A stretch of DNA of 64,000 bases from JBDHWG01 sp046328525 (GCA_046328525.1 JAXLWK010000006.1:186001-250000); one strand, 5' to 3'; positions 16,921 through 27,098 are shown, numbered from the stretch's first letter. Made by a program: numbers and translations. Notes: generated by a model not told the origin, from the letters alone.

Positions 16921-17102
16921 GCGTCATTGCGAGACCTCCATGCCGGGTGGCGGCATGCGCCGACACAAGAACACTGTCAAGCTGTCATTGCGAGCGGAGC
17001 GAAGCAATCCCCCGCCCTTGCGACAGACGGTCTAGCGCGGAGAGAGCGGGCCTTTCACCTGCCGTGAGATTGCTTCGGCGGCAAGGCCCGCCTCGCAATG
17101 AC
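16921..17102. repeat. Composite TCATTGCGAG repeat, copy 2
   Basis: Starts CGTCATTGCGAGACC, continues with an ATGCC...GGCATGCGCCGACACAAG hairpin module and then CATTGCGAGCGGAGCGAAGC, and ends in the inverted CGCCTCGCAATGACA. It shares long near-identical stretches, including CCCGCCCTTGCGACAGACGG, with 61739-61985. Confidence 0.8.
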
Positions 17103-17123
17103 AGCCAGGACTCTGCGGCCCCC

Positions 17124-18209
17124 TTACCGCAGGCGGAAGAGGCGGCGGCGCCAGGCCGGGTAGCGGTCGCTGCTCCAGGGCGCGGGCGGCGCCATCAGCA
17201 GCAGCGCCAGCGACAGCAGCGGCACGTCGTAGTTGACACGCCAGCCGCGGTAGTCGCGCCACGCCGCGTCGCGGTCCGGCTTCAGCGGGACGTCATTGGC
17301 GGCCAGGAAATCATACAGCTCATCGAACTCCTGGCGCGAGATGCTGATGGGGTCATCCGGCCTGGGCGTGGCGTTGTAGGGAATGCCGAAGAAGTCGCAG
17401 ATGCGCTGCAAGGCCAGGTAGCCGGCGCGGATGGTCAGCGCGGCCTGCGGTTCGTAAGGGATGTCTACCGCCGCGAGGGTGAGCGCGGCGGCGTCGAGGA
17501 TCGTTCCCGCCGCTGTGATCCACGAGTGGTCGGGCTGCGGCGAGCGAAAGTACGACAGCGCCGCCAGCGAGGTGTGGGTCTCCTCCAGGTCGGCGAACCA
17601 CATCTCCCACGTCTCCCATAGCTTCCCCAGGCGGTCGAGGCCGTGGATGCGCCAGTAGCGCCAGAGCAGCGTCTGCGCCGAGGGCGGCGTGCCGGCGCGC
17701 ACTTCGAGCATCGTCACGTCGCGCTCGCGGCGCGAGAACGCCGAGTACATCGTCGGCAGGTACGAGATGAACAGCGCGACGACGATCAGGCCGATGGCGG
17801 CCTCGGAGAACGCCAGGAACGTAACGAGCAGCGTCTTCGGCGCGTCGAAGCCCAGGGTGAGCATGGACGAACCGCTGAGCACCAGGGTTTCGGCGACCGG
17901 GCGGACGCCCATCCCCCAGTACATCAGCCCGTAGCCGACGAAGATGGTCACGAGCCACACGACGGGCAGCAGCAGCAGGCCGATCGGCGCATACAGCGCC
18001 ATCGCCGCATCCTTCGACTTGTAGCTGCGGAGGAGCGCGGTGTAGCCGTCGAACACGAAGCGCAGCAGGATGAACACCATCGCCGTGATCCCGCTGCGCG
18101 AGCCGCGCGGCAGGACGAAGGTGATGATGACCGAACGGAACGTGACGAGGACCAGGCCGAGGCCGACAACAAACGCGAGGCCGTGCCCCACGGCGGTAAC
18201 GCTCTCCAT
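17124..18209 (-). CDS. Pore-loop-like membrane protein (ion channel-like)
   Basis: 361 aa. Helices at about 10-30, 40-60 and 75-100 are followed by a re-entrant-like stretch LSGSSMLTLGF and a long helix (SEAAIGLIVVALFISYLP). This resembles the two-helix pore-loop-helix module of K+ channels, but the selectivity filter reads TLGF rather than TVGYG. The remaining 200 residues are soluble and helical (RAGTPPSAQTLLWRYW). The family occurs in several phyla without a known function as far as I can tell. Monocistronic. Confidence 0.6.
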   Translation of the reverse strand: MESVTAVGHGLAFVVGLGLVLVTFRSVIITFVLPRGSRSGITAMVFILLRFVFDGYTALLRSYKSKDAAMALYAPIGLLLLPVVWLVTIFVGYGLMYWGMGVRPVAETLVLSGSSMLTLGFDAPKTLLVTFLAFSEAAIGLIVVALFISYLPTMYSAFSRRERDVTMLEVRAGTPPSAQTLLWRYWRIHGLDRLGKLWETWEMWFADLEETHTSLAALSYFRSPQPDHSWITAAGTILDAAALTLAAVDIPYEPQAALTIRAGYLALQRICDFFGIPYNATPRPDDPISISRQEFDELYDFLAANDVPLKPDRDAAWRDYRGWRVNYDVPLLSLALLLMAPPAPWSSDRYPAWRRRLFRLR

Positions 18210-18296
18210 GCTTTTCTCCGCAACCTAACTAGACCTTAAAATTCTACCACGAGATGCAAATCGGCAGAGCGCGGTCGGCGCGGCGGGGCAGTTGTG

Positions 18297-18305
18297 TGCT
18301 ATAAT
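18297..18305 (+). promoter_or_regulatory. Extended -10 promoter of dnaE
   Basis: TGCTATAAT about 140 nt upstream of dnaE, with no clear -35. The 238-nt gap 18210-18447 contains nothing else that I can identify. Confidence 0.5.
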
Positions 18306-18447
18306 AGCTCTGGCTGCGACCTGAGAAACGCAATATAAACCCATCGCTTTATCCACAGCCTCTATATATTGTGTCGTTCGTTTGTTCTAGGCACACTTCC
18401 TCCCGGTTGTTGACAACCGGCGGCGTTCTACGTGGGACACTTGCGCC

Positions 18448-21400
18448 ATGACCGATTTCGTCCATCTCCACTGTCACTCCGAGTTTAGCCTCCTCGACGG
18501 CCTCGCCTCCGCCAAGGCGCTGTGCGAGACCGCCGCGCAGCAGAACATGTCCGCCCTGGCCTTGACGGACCACGGCGTCATGTTCGGCGCGGTCGAGTTC
18601 TACCGCGCGGCGCAGGCGGCGGGCATCAAGCCCATCCTCGGCTCGGAGCTGTACGTCGCGCGGGGCAACCGCTTCGAGCGGGCCAGCGGCGTGCGCGGGA
18701 GCAACGCCTACCACCTCACGGTGCTGGCGAAGAACGAGACCGGCTACAAGAACCTCATGCAGCTCGCCAGCAAGGCGCAGCTCGAGGGCTTCTACTACAA
18801 GCCGCGCGTGGACAAGGAGCTGCTGGAGCAGCACGCCGAGGGGCTGGTCGTCTTCAGCGGCTGTCCGTCGGCCGAGGTGCCGCGCCTATTCCAGGAGGGC
18901 AAGGACGACGAGGCGTACCAGATGGCGGCGTGGGCCAGGGATGTCTTCGGCAAGGAGAACTACTACGTCGAGATCCAGAACCACCCGCTGGAATTCCTGC
19001 CCGACCTGACCAAGAAGCTCATCGAGATGTCGCGGCGGCTGGACATCCCCCTCGTCGCCACCAACGACGTGCACTACGCCCGCAAAGAGGACTCCTACGC
19101 CCACGAGGTGCTGCTGTGCATCGGCACGCAGACCACGATGAAGGACACCAACCGCATGCGGCTGGGCGAGACCTTCTACATGCGCGGGCCGGACGAGATG
19201 GCCGCGCTGTTCCCGGAGTTCCCCGACGCCATCCGCAACACCGTCCGCATTGCCGAGATGGTGGACTTCAAGATGACGTTCGGGGAGTACCACCTGCCGG
19301 TATTCCCCGTCCCCGACGGCTACACCGCCGAGACCTACCTGCGCGCCCTGTGCGAGGAGGGCTTGCAGCGGCGCTACGGGGCGCGCGTCAACGATCCCAT
19401 CGTGCGCGACCGCCTGGAGCACGAGCTGGCCGTCATCCACCAGATGGGCTTCGACGCCTACTTCCTCATCGTGTGGGACCTGTGCCGCTTCGCCCGCTCC
19501 CAGAACATCTGGTACAACGCGCGCGGCTCGGCGGCCGGCTCCATCGTCGCCTACACCCTCAACATCACCCTCGTGGACCCGGTGCACCACGACCTTATCT
19601 TTGAGCGCTTCCTGAATCCGGGCCGCCTGGAGATGCCGGACATTGACCTGGACTTCCCGGACGACCGCCGCGAGAGCCTGATCAACTACGCGATGCACAA
19701 GTACGGCTCCGACAAGGTCGCCCAGATCATCACGTTTGGAACGCTCGGCGCCCGCGCCGCCCTACGCGACTCGGGCCGCGCCCTGGACATGCCCCTGGCC
19801 GAGGTGGACCGCATCGCCCGCATGATCCCCGCCGTCCCCGGCAAGCCCGTCACCATCAAAGACGTGATGACCGAGGAGCACGAGTTCTTCAACCGCGAGT
19901 TCAAGGACCTGTACGGCAGCGACCCGACGGCCAGGCACCTCATCGAGACGGCGCAGTCCCTCGAAGGCGTCTCGCGCCACGCCAGCACCCACGCGGCGGG
20001 CGTCGTCGTCGCCGACCGCCCGATCGTGGAGTACTGCCCGCTGCACCGCCCCACGAAGGGCGACAACGAGAACGCGCCGGCCGTCACCCAGTTCCCGATG
20101 GAAATCATCAACACCATCGGCCTGCTCAAGGTGGACTTCCTGGGCCTGGCGACGCTGACGGTCATGCAGCGGGCGGCGAAGCTCATCGAGAAGTACCACG
20201 GCGTGTCGTACAACCTGGACACCATCCCGACCGACGACCCCATCGCGTTCAAGCTCCTGGCGAGCGGCGCGGTGCAGGGCGTGTTCCAGGTGGAAGGGCC
20301 GGGGATGCGGCGCATCCTCCAGGACATGAAGCCAACGCGCCTGGAGCACATCATCGCCCTCGTCGCCCTCTACCGCCCCGGCCCACTGGAGTTCATTCCC
20401 AACTACATCCGGCGCATGCACGGCAAGGAGGAAGTCACCTACCTCGACCAGGGTCTGGAGCCGATCCTGAATGACACCTACGGGATTCTTGTCTATCAGG
20501 AACAGGTCATGCGGACAGCAATTGACTTGGCAGGATACACGGCGACCGAGGCGGACAAGCTGCGCAAGGCCATCGGCAAGAAGAAGAAGGACGACCTGCT
20601 CAAGCAGCGGGACAAGTTCGTCGCCGGCGCGGTCAAGCGGGGGATGCGCGAGAAGACGGCGAACGAGATCTTCGACTACTTCGAGGCGTTCGCCCGCTAT
20701 GGCTTCAACAAGGGCCACGCCGCCGACTACGCCGTGGTCACTGTCCAGACGGCCTGGCTCAAGGCGAAGTACCCGGTCGAGTACATGACGGCGCTGATGA
20801 GCGTCGAGCGCGGCGACACGGAGAAGATCGGGGCGCTCGTCGCCGACTGCGTCACCCTGGGCATCAAGGTGCTGCCGCCGGACCTCAACCGCTCCGGCCT
20901 CGACTTCGACATCGAAGCCCTGCCCGACAAGGAGGTGGTCGGCAAGATCACCCACCACCGCGCCATCCGCTTTGGCCTGACCGCCGTCAAGAACGTCGGC
21001 GAGGGGCCGATTCAGACGATCCTCGACGCGCGGGGCGACAAGCCGTTCGCCAGCCTCGACGACTTCGCCCGCCGCGTGGACCTGCGCCAGGTGAACCGCC
21101 GCGCCCTGGAGTGCCTCATCAAGGCCGGCGCCTTCGACAGCTTCGGCAACCGCGCCCAGCTCCTCGGCAGCGTCGAGCCGCTGATGAGCATCAGCAGCGA
21201 GCACCACCGCGCCCAGGATGTGGGCCAGATGAGCCTGTTCGGGGGGCTGGGGGCGTCGGCGGGGCCGTCGGCGGGCAGCGGCAGCCTGTTCGCCTTGCCC
21301 CGCGCCGACGAGCCGTCCCGCCGCGAGACGCTGGCCTGGGAGAAGGACCTCATCGGCTGCTACCTGGGCGAGCACCCGCTCAACCGCCTGGCGATGACCC

Positions 21401-22260
21401 TCGACCGCCAGGTGACGCACTCCCTGGCCGACCTGTCGCCGGAGATGAAAGGCACGCCGGTGCTGGTCGCCGGCATGATCAACTCGGTGCGCGTGCGGCA
21501 GACGAAGAAGGGCGACCCCTTCGCGTTCATCACCATCGAGGACTTGCAGGGGCAGGTGGACGTGACGCTGTTCCCCCGCGTCTACGATGGCGTCCGTACC
21601 CTCCTCCAGACCGACACCCTGGTCATCGTGCGCGGCAAGGTGGACGAGTACAACGGCAAGGCCAACGTCCTGGCCGACGAGGTGCGCGAGTATAGCCTCG
21701 ACGCCCCGGCCGATGTCCCCGCCGACGCCTACGTCGCCGCCGAGGAGTTCGACGCCGGCCCGGCCGTCTACGACGAGGAGTGGTCGCCGCCGCCCCCGAC
21801 GGACATCCCCTCGGACGCGCCGCCACCGCTGGAGCTGCGCGCCCCGGAGCCGCCCGCCGCGCCGACTCCCGCGCCGACGTACAGCAACGGGAACGGCAAC
21901 GGGAACGGCAGCGCAGTCAAGATCGCCGAGACGAACGGCGCAGGGGCCGAGGGCGACATGAGCGCCGAGCTGCTGTACCACCTGGAGGTCACGCTGCCGC
22001 GCAGCGGGAACGTCGAGGAGGACATCCGCCGCGTGGGCGAGGCGCACCGCCTGCTGACCAGTTACTCCGGCCGCGACACCTTCTGCCTGCTCGTGCCGAG
22101 TGGCTCATCGCGGGTGCAGATAGACTTCCCCAACGACACGACGAAGTGCAACAAGCTGATGATCAAGCAGCTCGAAAAGATGCTCGGCGAGCACGCCGTC
22201 AAGGTCATCAACAAGACCCCGCCCGACCCGCGCGAGAAGTACCGCCAGGCGCGGACCTAA
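18448..22260 (+). CDS. dnaE: DNA polymerase III subunit alpha
   Basis: 1270 aa replicative polymerase. N-terminal PHP domain starts FVHLHCHSEFSLLDG with metal-binding His residues kept. The catalytic Asp residues are in PDIDLDF (about 398-402) and VDFLGL (about 563). A helix-hairpin-helix region (NRRALECLIKAGAFD) and an OB fold (DLQGQVDVTLFPRVY) follow. After the OB fold comes a Pro/Ala-rich and NGNGNGNG linker (about 1090-1165), then a C-terminal domain of about 100 residues that may contact the clamp loader. Longer than the E. coli protein (1160 aa) mainly because of this linker. Confidence 0.97.
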   Translation: MTDFVHLHCHSEFSLLDGLASAKALCETAAQQNMSALALTDHGVMFGAVEFYRAAQAAGIKPILGSELYVARGNRFERASGVRGSNAYHLTVLAKNETGYKNLMQLASKAQLEGFYYKPRVDKELLEQHAEGLVVFSGCPSAEVPRLFQEGKDDEAYQMAAWARDVFGKENYYVEIQNHPLEFLPDLTKKLIEMSRRLDIPLVATNDVHYARKEDSYAHEVLLCIGTQTTMKDTNRMRLGETFYMRGPDEMAALFPEFPDAIRNTVRIAEMVDFKMTFGEYHLPVFPVPDGYTAETYLRALCEEGLQRRYGARVNDPIVRDRLEHELAVIHQMGFDAYFLIVWDLCRFARSQNIWYNARGSAAGSIVAYTLNITLVDPVHHDLIFERFLNPGRLEMPDIDLDFPDDRRESLINYAMHKYGSDKVAQIITFGTLGARAALRDSGRALDMPLAEVDRIARMIPAVPGKPVTIKDVMTEEHEFFNREFKDLYGSDPTARHLIETAQSLEGVSRHASTHAAGVVVADRPIVEYCPLHRPTKGDNENAPAVTQFPMEIINTIGLLKVDFLGLATLTVMQRAAKLIEKYHGVSYNLDTIPTDDPIAFKLLASGAVQGVFQVEGPGMRRILQDMKPTRLEHIIALVALYRPGPLEFIPNYIRRMHGKEEVTYLDQGLEPILNDTYGILVYQEQVMRTAIDLAGYTATEADKLRKAIGKKKKDDLLKQRDKFVAGAVKRGMREKTANEIFDYFEAFARYGFNKGHAADYAVVTVQTAWLKAKYPVEYMTALMSVERGDTEKIGALVADCVTLGIKVLPPDLNRSGLDFDIEALPDKEVVGKITHHRAIRFGLTAVKNVGEGPIQTILDARGDKPFASLDDFARRVDLRQVNRRALECLIKAGAFDSFGNRAQLLGSVEPLMSISSEHHRAQDVGQMSLFGGLGASAGPSAGSGSLFALPRADEPSRRETLAWEKDLIGCYLGEHPLNRLAMTLDRQVTHSLADLSPEMKGTPVLVAGMINSVRVRQTKKGDPFAFITIEDLQGQVDVTLFPRVYDGVRTLLQTDTLVIVRGKVDEYNGKANVLADEVREYSLDAPADVPADAYVAAEEFDAGPAVYDEEWSPPPPTDIPSDAPPPLELRAPEPPAAPTPAPTYSNGNGNGNGSAVKIAETNGAGAEGDMSAELLYHLEVTLPRSGNVEEDIRRVGEAHRLLTSYSGRDTFCLLVPSGSSRVQIDFPNDTTKCNKLMIKQLEKMLGEHAVKVINKTPPDPREKYRQART

Positions 22261-22359
22261 CCCCTCACCCCTGCCCCTCTCCCACGAGGGGAGAGGGGAA
22301 AGAAGGCGTTGTCTTGCTCCTCTTCTCCCATTTTGGGAGAAGGGGCTGGGGGATGAGGG
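22261..22359. repeat. CCCTCTCCC inverted repeat, copy 1
   Basis: CCCCTCTCCCACGAGGGGAGAGGGG hairpin followed by CTTCTCCCATTTTGGGAGAAGGGG and a final GGATGAGGG. It begins right after the dnaE stop and could act as its terminator. A second copy lies at 52790-52865. Confidence 0.7.
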
Positions 22360-22368
22360 AGGTAGACC

Positions 22369-22680
22369 ATGGACATCCTCGCCGACATCGCGCTGCAACA
22401 CTTTGGGACGACCAACAACATCCTCGTCTACCACAATGTGCCGCTGGGAGTTGATGGCCAGGTTGCCGTCGTCATGGTCAAACACCCGCCGCTGCGTTTC
22501 GAGGTCGAGGATTGCGTGATGGTGGAGTTCTCCCCTGTGGACGGCTCTATCGCGGTGGTGCACACCGGGGTCGAGGCAGACACGCTGCGCTCACTTGGGC
22601 TAAATATCCCCCCATTAGGCACGGGTGTCGACGTCTGGCAGCCGACGGCGACGGGACGGAGACGCCGGCGCGCGGAGTAG
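22369..22680 (+). CDS. Hypothetical 103-aa protein
   Basis: ATG 22369 follows GGGAGGTAG. The sequence starts MDILADIALQHFGTTNNIL and has a beta-rich middle (VAVVMVKHPPLRFEVED) and a basic C-terminus GRRRRRAE. I recognise no family. It lies between two palindromic repeats after dnaE; codon use is like that of its neighbours and the ribosome-binding site is good, so it is probably real. Confidence 0.5.
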   Translation: MDILADIALQHFGTTNNILVYHNVPLGVDGQVAVVMVKHPPLRFEVEDCVMVEFSPVDGSIAVVHTGVEADTLRSLGLNIPPLGTGVDVWQPTATGRRRRRAE

Positions 22681-22682
22681 GT

Positions 22683-22780
22683 GGACCGCGAAACCTTGAA
22701 AGGGCGCGAAAGGCACGAAAAGGGATGAACCCGCGCGTGCCTTTCGCGCTTTTCGTGGCCTTTCGTGGCCTTCGCGGTCC
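22683..22780. repeat. GGACCGCGAA inverted repeat
   Basis: 98 bp with outer arms GGACCGCGAA / TTCGCGGTCC and inner modules GGCGCGAAAGGCACGAAAAG / CTTTCGCGCTTTTCGTGGCC. Same family as 5557-5657 and 41411-41472, and again between convergent genes. Confidence 0.75.
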
Positions 22781-22797
22781 AAAGACCCGCGCCGCCC

Positions 22798-23193
22798 TCA
22801 CCTCCCAACAACCCGCATCACAAACACAATCCCGAGCGCAGCCAGTGCGACCCAGATGGCGGCGATGACGATGGCGGCGACCCGGTTGACGGGCTTGCCC
22901 TGGCGCATCACCTCCTGCGCCTGCGCCCGGCACTCCGCCATGACCTCGGCCGGGATCATCTTCAGCGCCAACATGACCCCTAGCGGGACGATGATGAGAT
23001 CGTCCAGGTAGCCCAGCACCGGGATGGGGTCGGGGATGAGGTCAATCGGGCTGAAGGCGTAGCCGACGACGCACACGGCGAAGACTCGCGCATACCACGG
23101 CACGCGCGGGTCGCGGTACGCCAGGTACAGCGCGTACACCTCGACCTTCAGCCGCCGCGCCCACCCCTTCCACGTCTCGATCCAGCCGGGCAT
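22798..23193 (-). CDS. YkvA/DUF1232 membrane protein
   Basis: 131 aa. The DUF1232 signature YAFSPIDLIPDPIPVLGYLD occupies residues about 45-64, followed by a hydrophobic stretch and a C-terminal membrane helix (AAIVIAAIWVALAALGIVFV). The family is widespread and of unknown function, thought to be a small membrane protein. Start ATG 23193. Divergent from the M48 peptidase gene. Confidence 0.85.
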   Translation of the reverse strand: MPGWIETWKGWARRLKVEVYALYLAYRDPRVPWYARVFAVCVVGYAFSPIDLIPDPIPVLGYLDDLIIVPLGVMLALKMIPAEVMAECRAQAQEVMRQGKPVNRVAAIVIAAIWVALAALGIVFVMRVVGR

Positions 23194-23253
23194 TGATTTG
23201 TCCTCAGTTGACCAAAAAATTCACACATTAGCGCTTCTAAAGCGAATCTATAA

Positions 23254-23275
23254 GCGTCACATTATATAATGACGC
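23254..23275 (+). promoter_or_regulatory. AT-rich palindrome over a TATAAT box
   Basis: GCGTC...ATTATATAAT...GACGC is a near palindrome (2-nt bulge) whose centre contains TATAAT at 23265-23270, 50 nt upstream of the M48 peptidase gene. It could be the -10 element with an overlapping operator for one or both divergent genes. Confidence 0.4.
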
Positions 23276-23319
23276 ATAGGGGATCGTCCATGCGCGTCTA
23301 AACTCAAACGGAGACAATT

Positions 23320-25311
23320 GTGGTGCGCAAGCTCACCTGGTTCATGGCCCTCATCCTGCCTCTTGTGGCGCTGCTCGCCCTCGCGCCGCCGACGCTGGCC
23401 CAGGGACCGCCGCCGCAGGCGACGCGCGACATGGCCGCCGAGCAGGAGATACTGGGCCGCCTGGCCCAGGTCAACCCGGCGGCGGCGCCCGTGTTCAAGG
23501 CGGCGACGGAGGCGATGGATCGCGGGGACCTGGCGGCGGCGAAGGCCGGCTACGCGCAGGCGCTGTCGCTCGCGCCGGACTTCCCGGATGCTCTTCGGCG
23601 GCTGAGTTACGTGGAGCTTGGCAGCGGGGAGGCCAAGGCCGCGCTGGAGCACGCGGGACGCGCCTACGACAAGGAGCCTTCGCCGTGGAACGAGCTGGCG
23701 CTGGCCGATGCCCTGCTGGCTCAGCCCGATCGCGCTCAGCGCACCCTGGCGTTGCCGCACGCCCGGTGGGTTGCCGACCAGGCGCTGCTGACCAACTTTC
23801 ACGCCCAGTGGACACTGTTCCAGGCGGCGGCGGCGGCGAACGATGAGCCTACGGCGCGCACCGCCGCCGACCGCATGCTGAGTGTGGACCCGAACCAGCC
23901 GGTCGGACACTATGCCAGGGCGATAGTCGCGCTGGCCGCCGGGCAATCTGCGACGGCGACGGCGGAGCTGGACCGCGCCGAGGCGCTGGGGCTGCCCGCG
24001 TCGGCCCTGGCGCCGCTGCGCGCCGAGATGGACAAGGGGCCGCTGGGCATCCGGAACAGCTGGTATCGCCTGACCGTCGCGGCGGTTGTCCTGTGGCTGC
24101 TGGTCGGCCTGGCGCTGTTTGTCGCCGGCGTCATCCTGAGTCGCATGGCTCTGTCTGCGATCAACCGCTATCAGACGAAGGGAGAGTTCGATCTCGGCCC
24201 GGCGGAGCGGCGGATTCGCTCGGTTTACAAGTGGGTCATCACCGTGGCGTCGGCGTACTTCTACGTCTCGATCCCGTTCCTCATTCTGACGGTGCTGGCC
24301 GTGTACGGCGGTATCTTGTATGTGATCCTGCGGATGGGCTACATCCCGGTGTATTTCTCCCTGGCCCTGATCGTGGGCGCGGTCACGAGCGTGATCGCCG
24401 TGGTGCGGAGCCTGTTCGTGCGCATCCGCGACACGGAGCCGGGCCGTCCGCTAACGCGGCAGGAAGCGCCGCAGCTGTGGCAAGTGGTGGAGGACGTGGG
24501 GCGGCACGTGGATAGCCGCCCGGTGGACGTGATCTACCTCACGCCGGGGACGGAGATCGCGGTCATGGAGCGGGGCAACCTGTGGCGGAAGATGCGCGGG
24601 ACGGCGCGGCGCTGCCTCATCCTGGGGCTGGGCGCGCTGCCCGGCATGCCCTTGCCGCAGTTCCAGGCGATCCTGGCCCACGAGTACGGCCACTTCAGCA
24701 ACAAGGACACGTCGGGCGGGACGCTGGCGAACCAGGTCCAGGTGTCGCTTATACGCCTGGCCGAGGGGCTGGCCCGCCGCGGCCTGGCGAAGTGGTACAA
24801 CCCGGCGTGGCTGTTCGTCAACGGCTTCTACCGCCTGTTCATGCGCGCCACGCGCGGCGCGTCGCGCTTGCAGGAGGTGCTGGCCGACCGCTACGCTGCC
24901 CTCGCCTACGGCGCGGACAACCTGATCGCCGGGCTGCTGTTCATCATCCGGCGTGATCTCAACTTCGAGTGGGAGGCCGACTACCAGATCCGCCTCGCCC
25001 TTCAGACGCAGCGGGACCTGGCGAACCTGTACGCCGTGGCGGAGCCGACGGTGAACAACGCGCAGAAGGAGATCAACGCGGCGTACGAGGCGGTGGTGAA
25101 CCGCAAGACGGCGCTGTACGACACGCATCCGAGCGTCAAGGACCGCATTGCCCTGTTGGAGAAGCTGCCGAAGAGGCCGGCCGAGGCCGGCCAGGAACGC
25201 GATGTACAGGATTTGCTCCCCATCTATGACGCGCTGGCACAGGAAATGACGCACACTGTTGAGCAAAGGGTCATGACGGCGGAGCTACGCAAGCTGAAGC
25301 GCGAGGCGTAA
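23320..25311 (+). CDS. M48-family membrane zinc metalloprotease with TPR-like N-terminus
   Basis: 663 aa, GTG start 23320 (a second GTG is next to it). A signal peptide (LPLVALLALAPPTLA) is followed by about 180 residues of TPR-like helical repeats, a membrane helix at about 255, another pair around 310-360, and an M48 peptidase domain. The zinc site is HEYGH (His 454 and 458) with EVLADR as third-ligand region. M48 proteases such as HtpX degrade misfolded membrane proteins; the TPR-like part would face outside and may bring substrates or partners. Monocistronic, ended by a long hairpin. Confidence 0.85.
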   Translation: MVRKLTWFMALILPLVALLALAPPTLAQGPPPQATRDMAAEQEILGRLAQVNPAAAPVFKAATEAMDRGDLAAAKAGYAQALSLAPDFPDALRRLSYVELGSGEAKAALEHAGRAYDKEPSPWNELALADALLAQPDRAQRTLALPHARWVADQALLTNFHAQWTLFQAAAAANDEPTARTAADRMLSVDPNQPVGHYARAIVALAAGQSATATAELDRAEALGLPASALAPLRAEMDKGPLGIRNSWYRLTVAAVVLWLLVGLALFVAGVILSRMALSAINRYQTKGEFDLGPAERRIRSVYKWVITVASAYFYVSIPFLILTVLAVYGGILYVILRMGYIPVYFSLALIVGAVTSVIAVVRSLFVRIRDTEPGRPLTRQEAPQLWQVVEDVGRHVDSRPVDVIYLTPGTEIAVMERGNLWRKMRGTARRCLILGLGALPGMPLPQFQAILAHEYGHFSNKDTSGGTLANQVQVSLIRLAEGLARRGLAKWYNPAWLFVNGFYRLFMRATRGASRLQEVLADRYAALAYGADNLIAGLLFIIRRDLNFEWEADYQIRLALQTQRDLANLYAVAEPTVNNAQKEINAAYEAVVNRKTALYDTHPSVKDRIALLEKLPKRPAEAGQERDVQDLLPIYDALAQEMTHTVEQRVMTAELRKLKREA

Positions 25312-25322
25312 GGATTCTACCC

Positions 25323-25359
25323 CCGGCGCGTCCCAATCTCGGACAAAGGGACGCGCCGG
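25323..25359 (+). terminator. 12-bp stem hairpin after the M48 gene
   Basis: CCGGCGCGTCCC and GGGACGCGCCGG pair perfectly around a 13-nt loop, 12 nt after the stop. The following sequence (CTGGGCGTCCCTAAG) has no T tract, so termination could need a factor. Confidence 0.5.
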
Positions 25360-25375
25360 CTGGGCGTCCCTAAGT

Positions 25376-25404
25376 TTGACTTACAAGCCCCTCACACCTA
25401 TAAT
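25376..25404 (+). promoter_or_regulatory. Sigma-70-type promoter of the tRNA cluster
   Basis: TTGACT (25376-25381), 17-nt spacer, TATAAT (25399-25404). This near-consensus promoter starts transcription about 30 nt before tRNA-Thr and is the strongest promoter in the window. Confidence 0.8.
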
Positions 25405-25433
25405 TCAGTGTCGCGGATAGATAGGCGGTCCGC

Positions 25434-25506
25434 GCCGACGTAGCTCAGCCGGCAGAGCAACCGCCTTGTAAGTGGTAGGTCGTGGGTTCAATTCCCACCG
25501 TCGGCT
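25434..25506 (+). tRNA. tRNA-Thr(UGU)
   Basis: Cloverleaf of 73 nt: acceptor GCCGACG / CGTCGGC with discriminator T, D-arm GCTCAGCCGGCAGAGC, anticodon arm ACCGC-CTTGTAA-GTGGT (anticodon TGT) and T-arm GTGGGTTCAATTCCCAC. CCA is not encoded. First of a three-tRNA cluster upstream of tuf, an arrangement common in bacteria. Confidence 0.95.
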
Positions 25507-25566
25507 TGTGAGGCGCGCGTGGAATTCACCATCAGGTGAGTGCGCGCGAGCATCAATTGCATAGAT

Positions 25567-25649
25567 GGACGGGTACCCAAGCGGCCAACGGGGTCTGACT
25601 GTAAATCAGATGGCATACGCCTTCGGTGGTTCGAATCCGCCCCCGTCCA
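25567..25649 (+). tRNA. tRNA-Tyr(GUA), copy 1
   Basis: 83-nt class II tRNA: acceptor GGACGGG / CCCGTCC, anticodon arm TCTGA-CTGTAAA-TCAGA (anticodon GTA), a long variable arm (TGGCATACGCCTTCGG) and T-arm GGTTCGAATCC. CCA is not encoded. Confidence 0.95.
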
Positions 25650-25679
25650 CTCAAGCATGAGGGCATCAACTGCATAAAT

Positions 25680-25762
25680 GGACGGGTACCCAAGCGGCCA
25701 ACGGGGTCTGACTGTAAATCAGATGGCATATGCCTTCGGTGGTTCGAATCCGCCCCCGTCCA
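25680..25762 (+). tRNA. tRNA-Tyr(GUA), copy 2
   Basis: Identical to the copy 113 bp upstream except for one base in the variable arm (CATATGCC for CATACGCC). About 17 nt of upstream flank are also nearly the same, so a tandem duplication of a 113-bp unit made the pair. Confidence 0.95.
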
Positions 25763-25782
25763 CCTTGACAAGACAATCGTGG

Positions 25783-25831
25783 CAAGGGGCGATGACAGAT
25801 GCGTCCGCTGTCACGCCCCTTGTCACTTTTT
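25783..25831 (+). terminator. Intrinsic terminator after the tRNA cluster
   Basis: CAAGGGGCG-A-TGACAG pairs with CTGTCACGCCCCTTG (15 bp, one bulged A) and is followed by TCACTTTTT. It separates the tRNA unit from tuf, so tuf needs its own promoter or read-through. Confidence 0.8.
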
Positions 25832-25887
25832 GTGTCCTCATGCTGAATTGTTATTCCCTTCGCTGTTCTGAGGAGGATGAGGTTACC

Positions 25888-27090
<1,203 letters not shown>

Positions 27091-27098
27091 AGACGGCG

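Noticed and set aside
19762..22047. 761-codon frame opposite dnaE
   Set aside because: Composition is only Arg/Ala/Val/Gly-rich; dnaE on the other strand is certain.
22261..22359. Possible CRISPR-like short repeats
   Set aside because: The CCCTCTCCC units are palindromic, only two or three per site and without unique spacers of even size.
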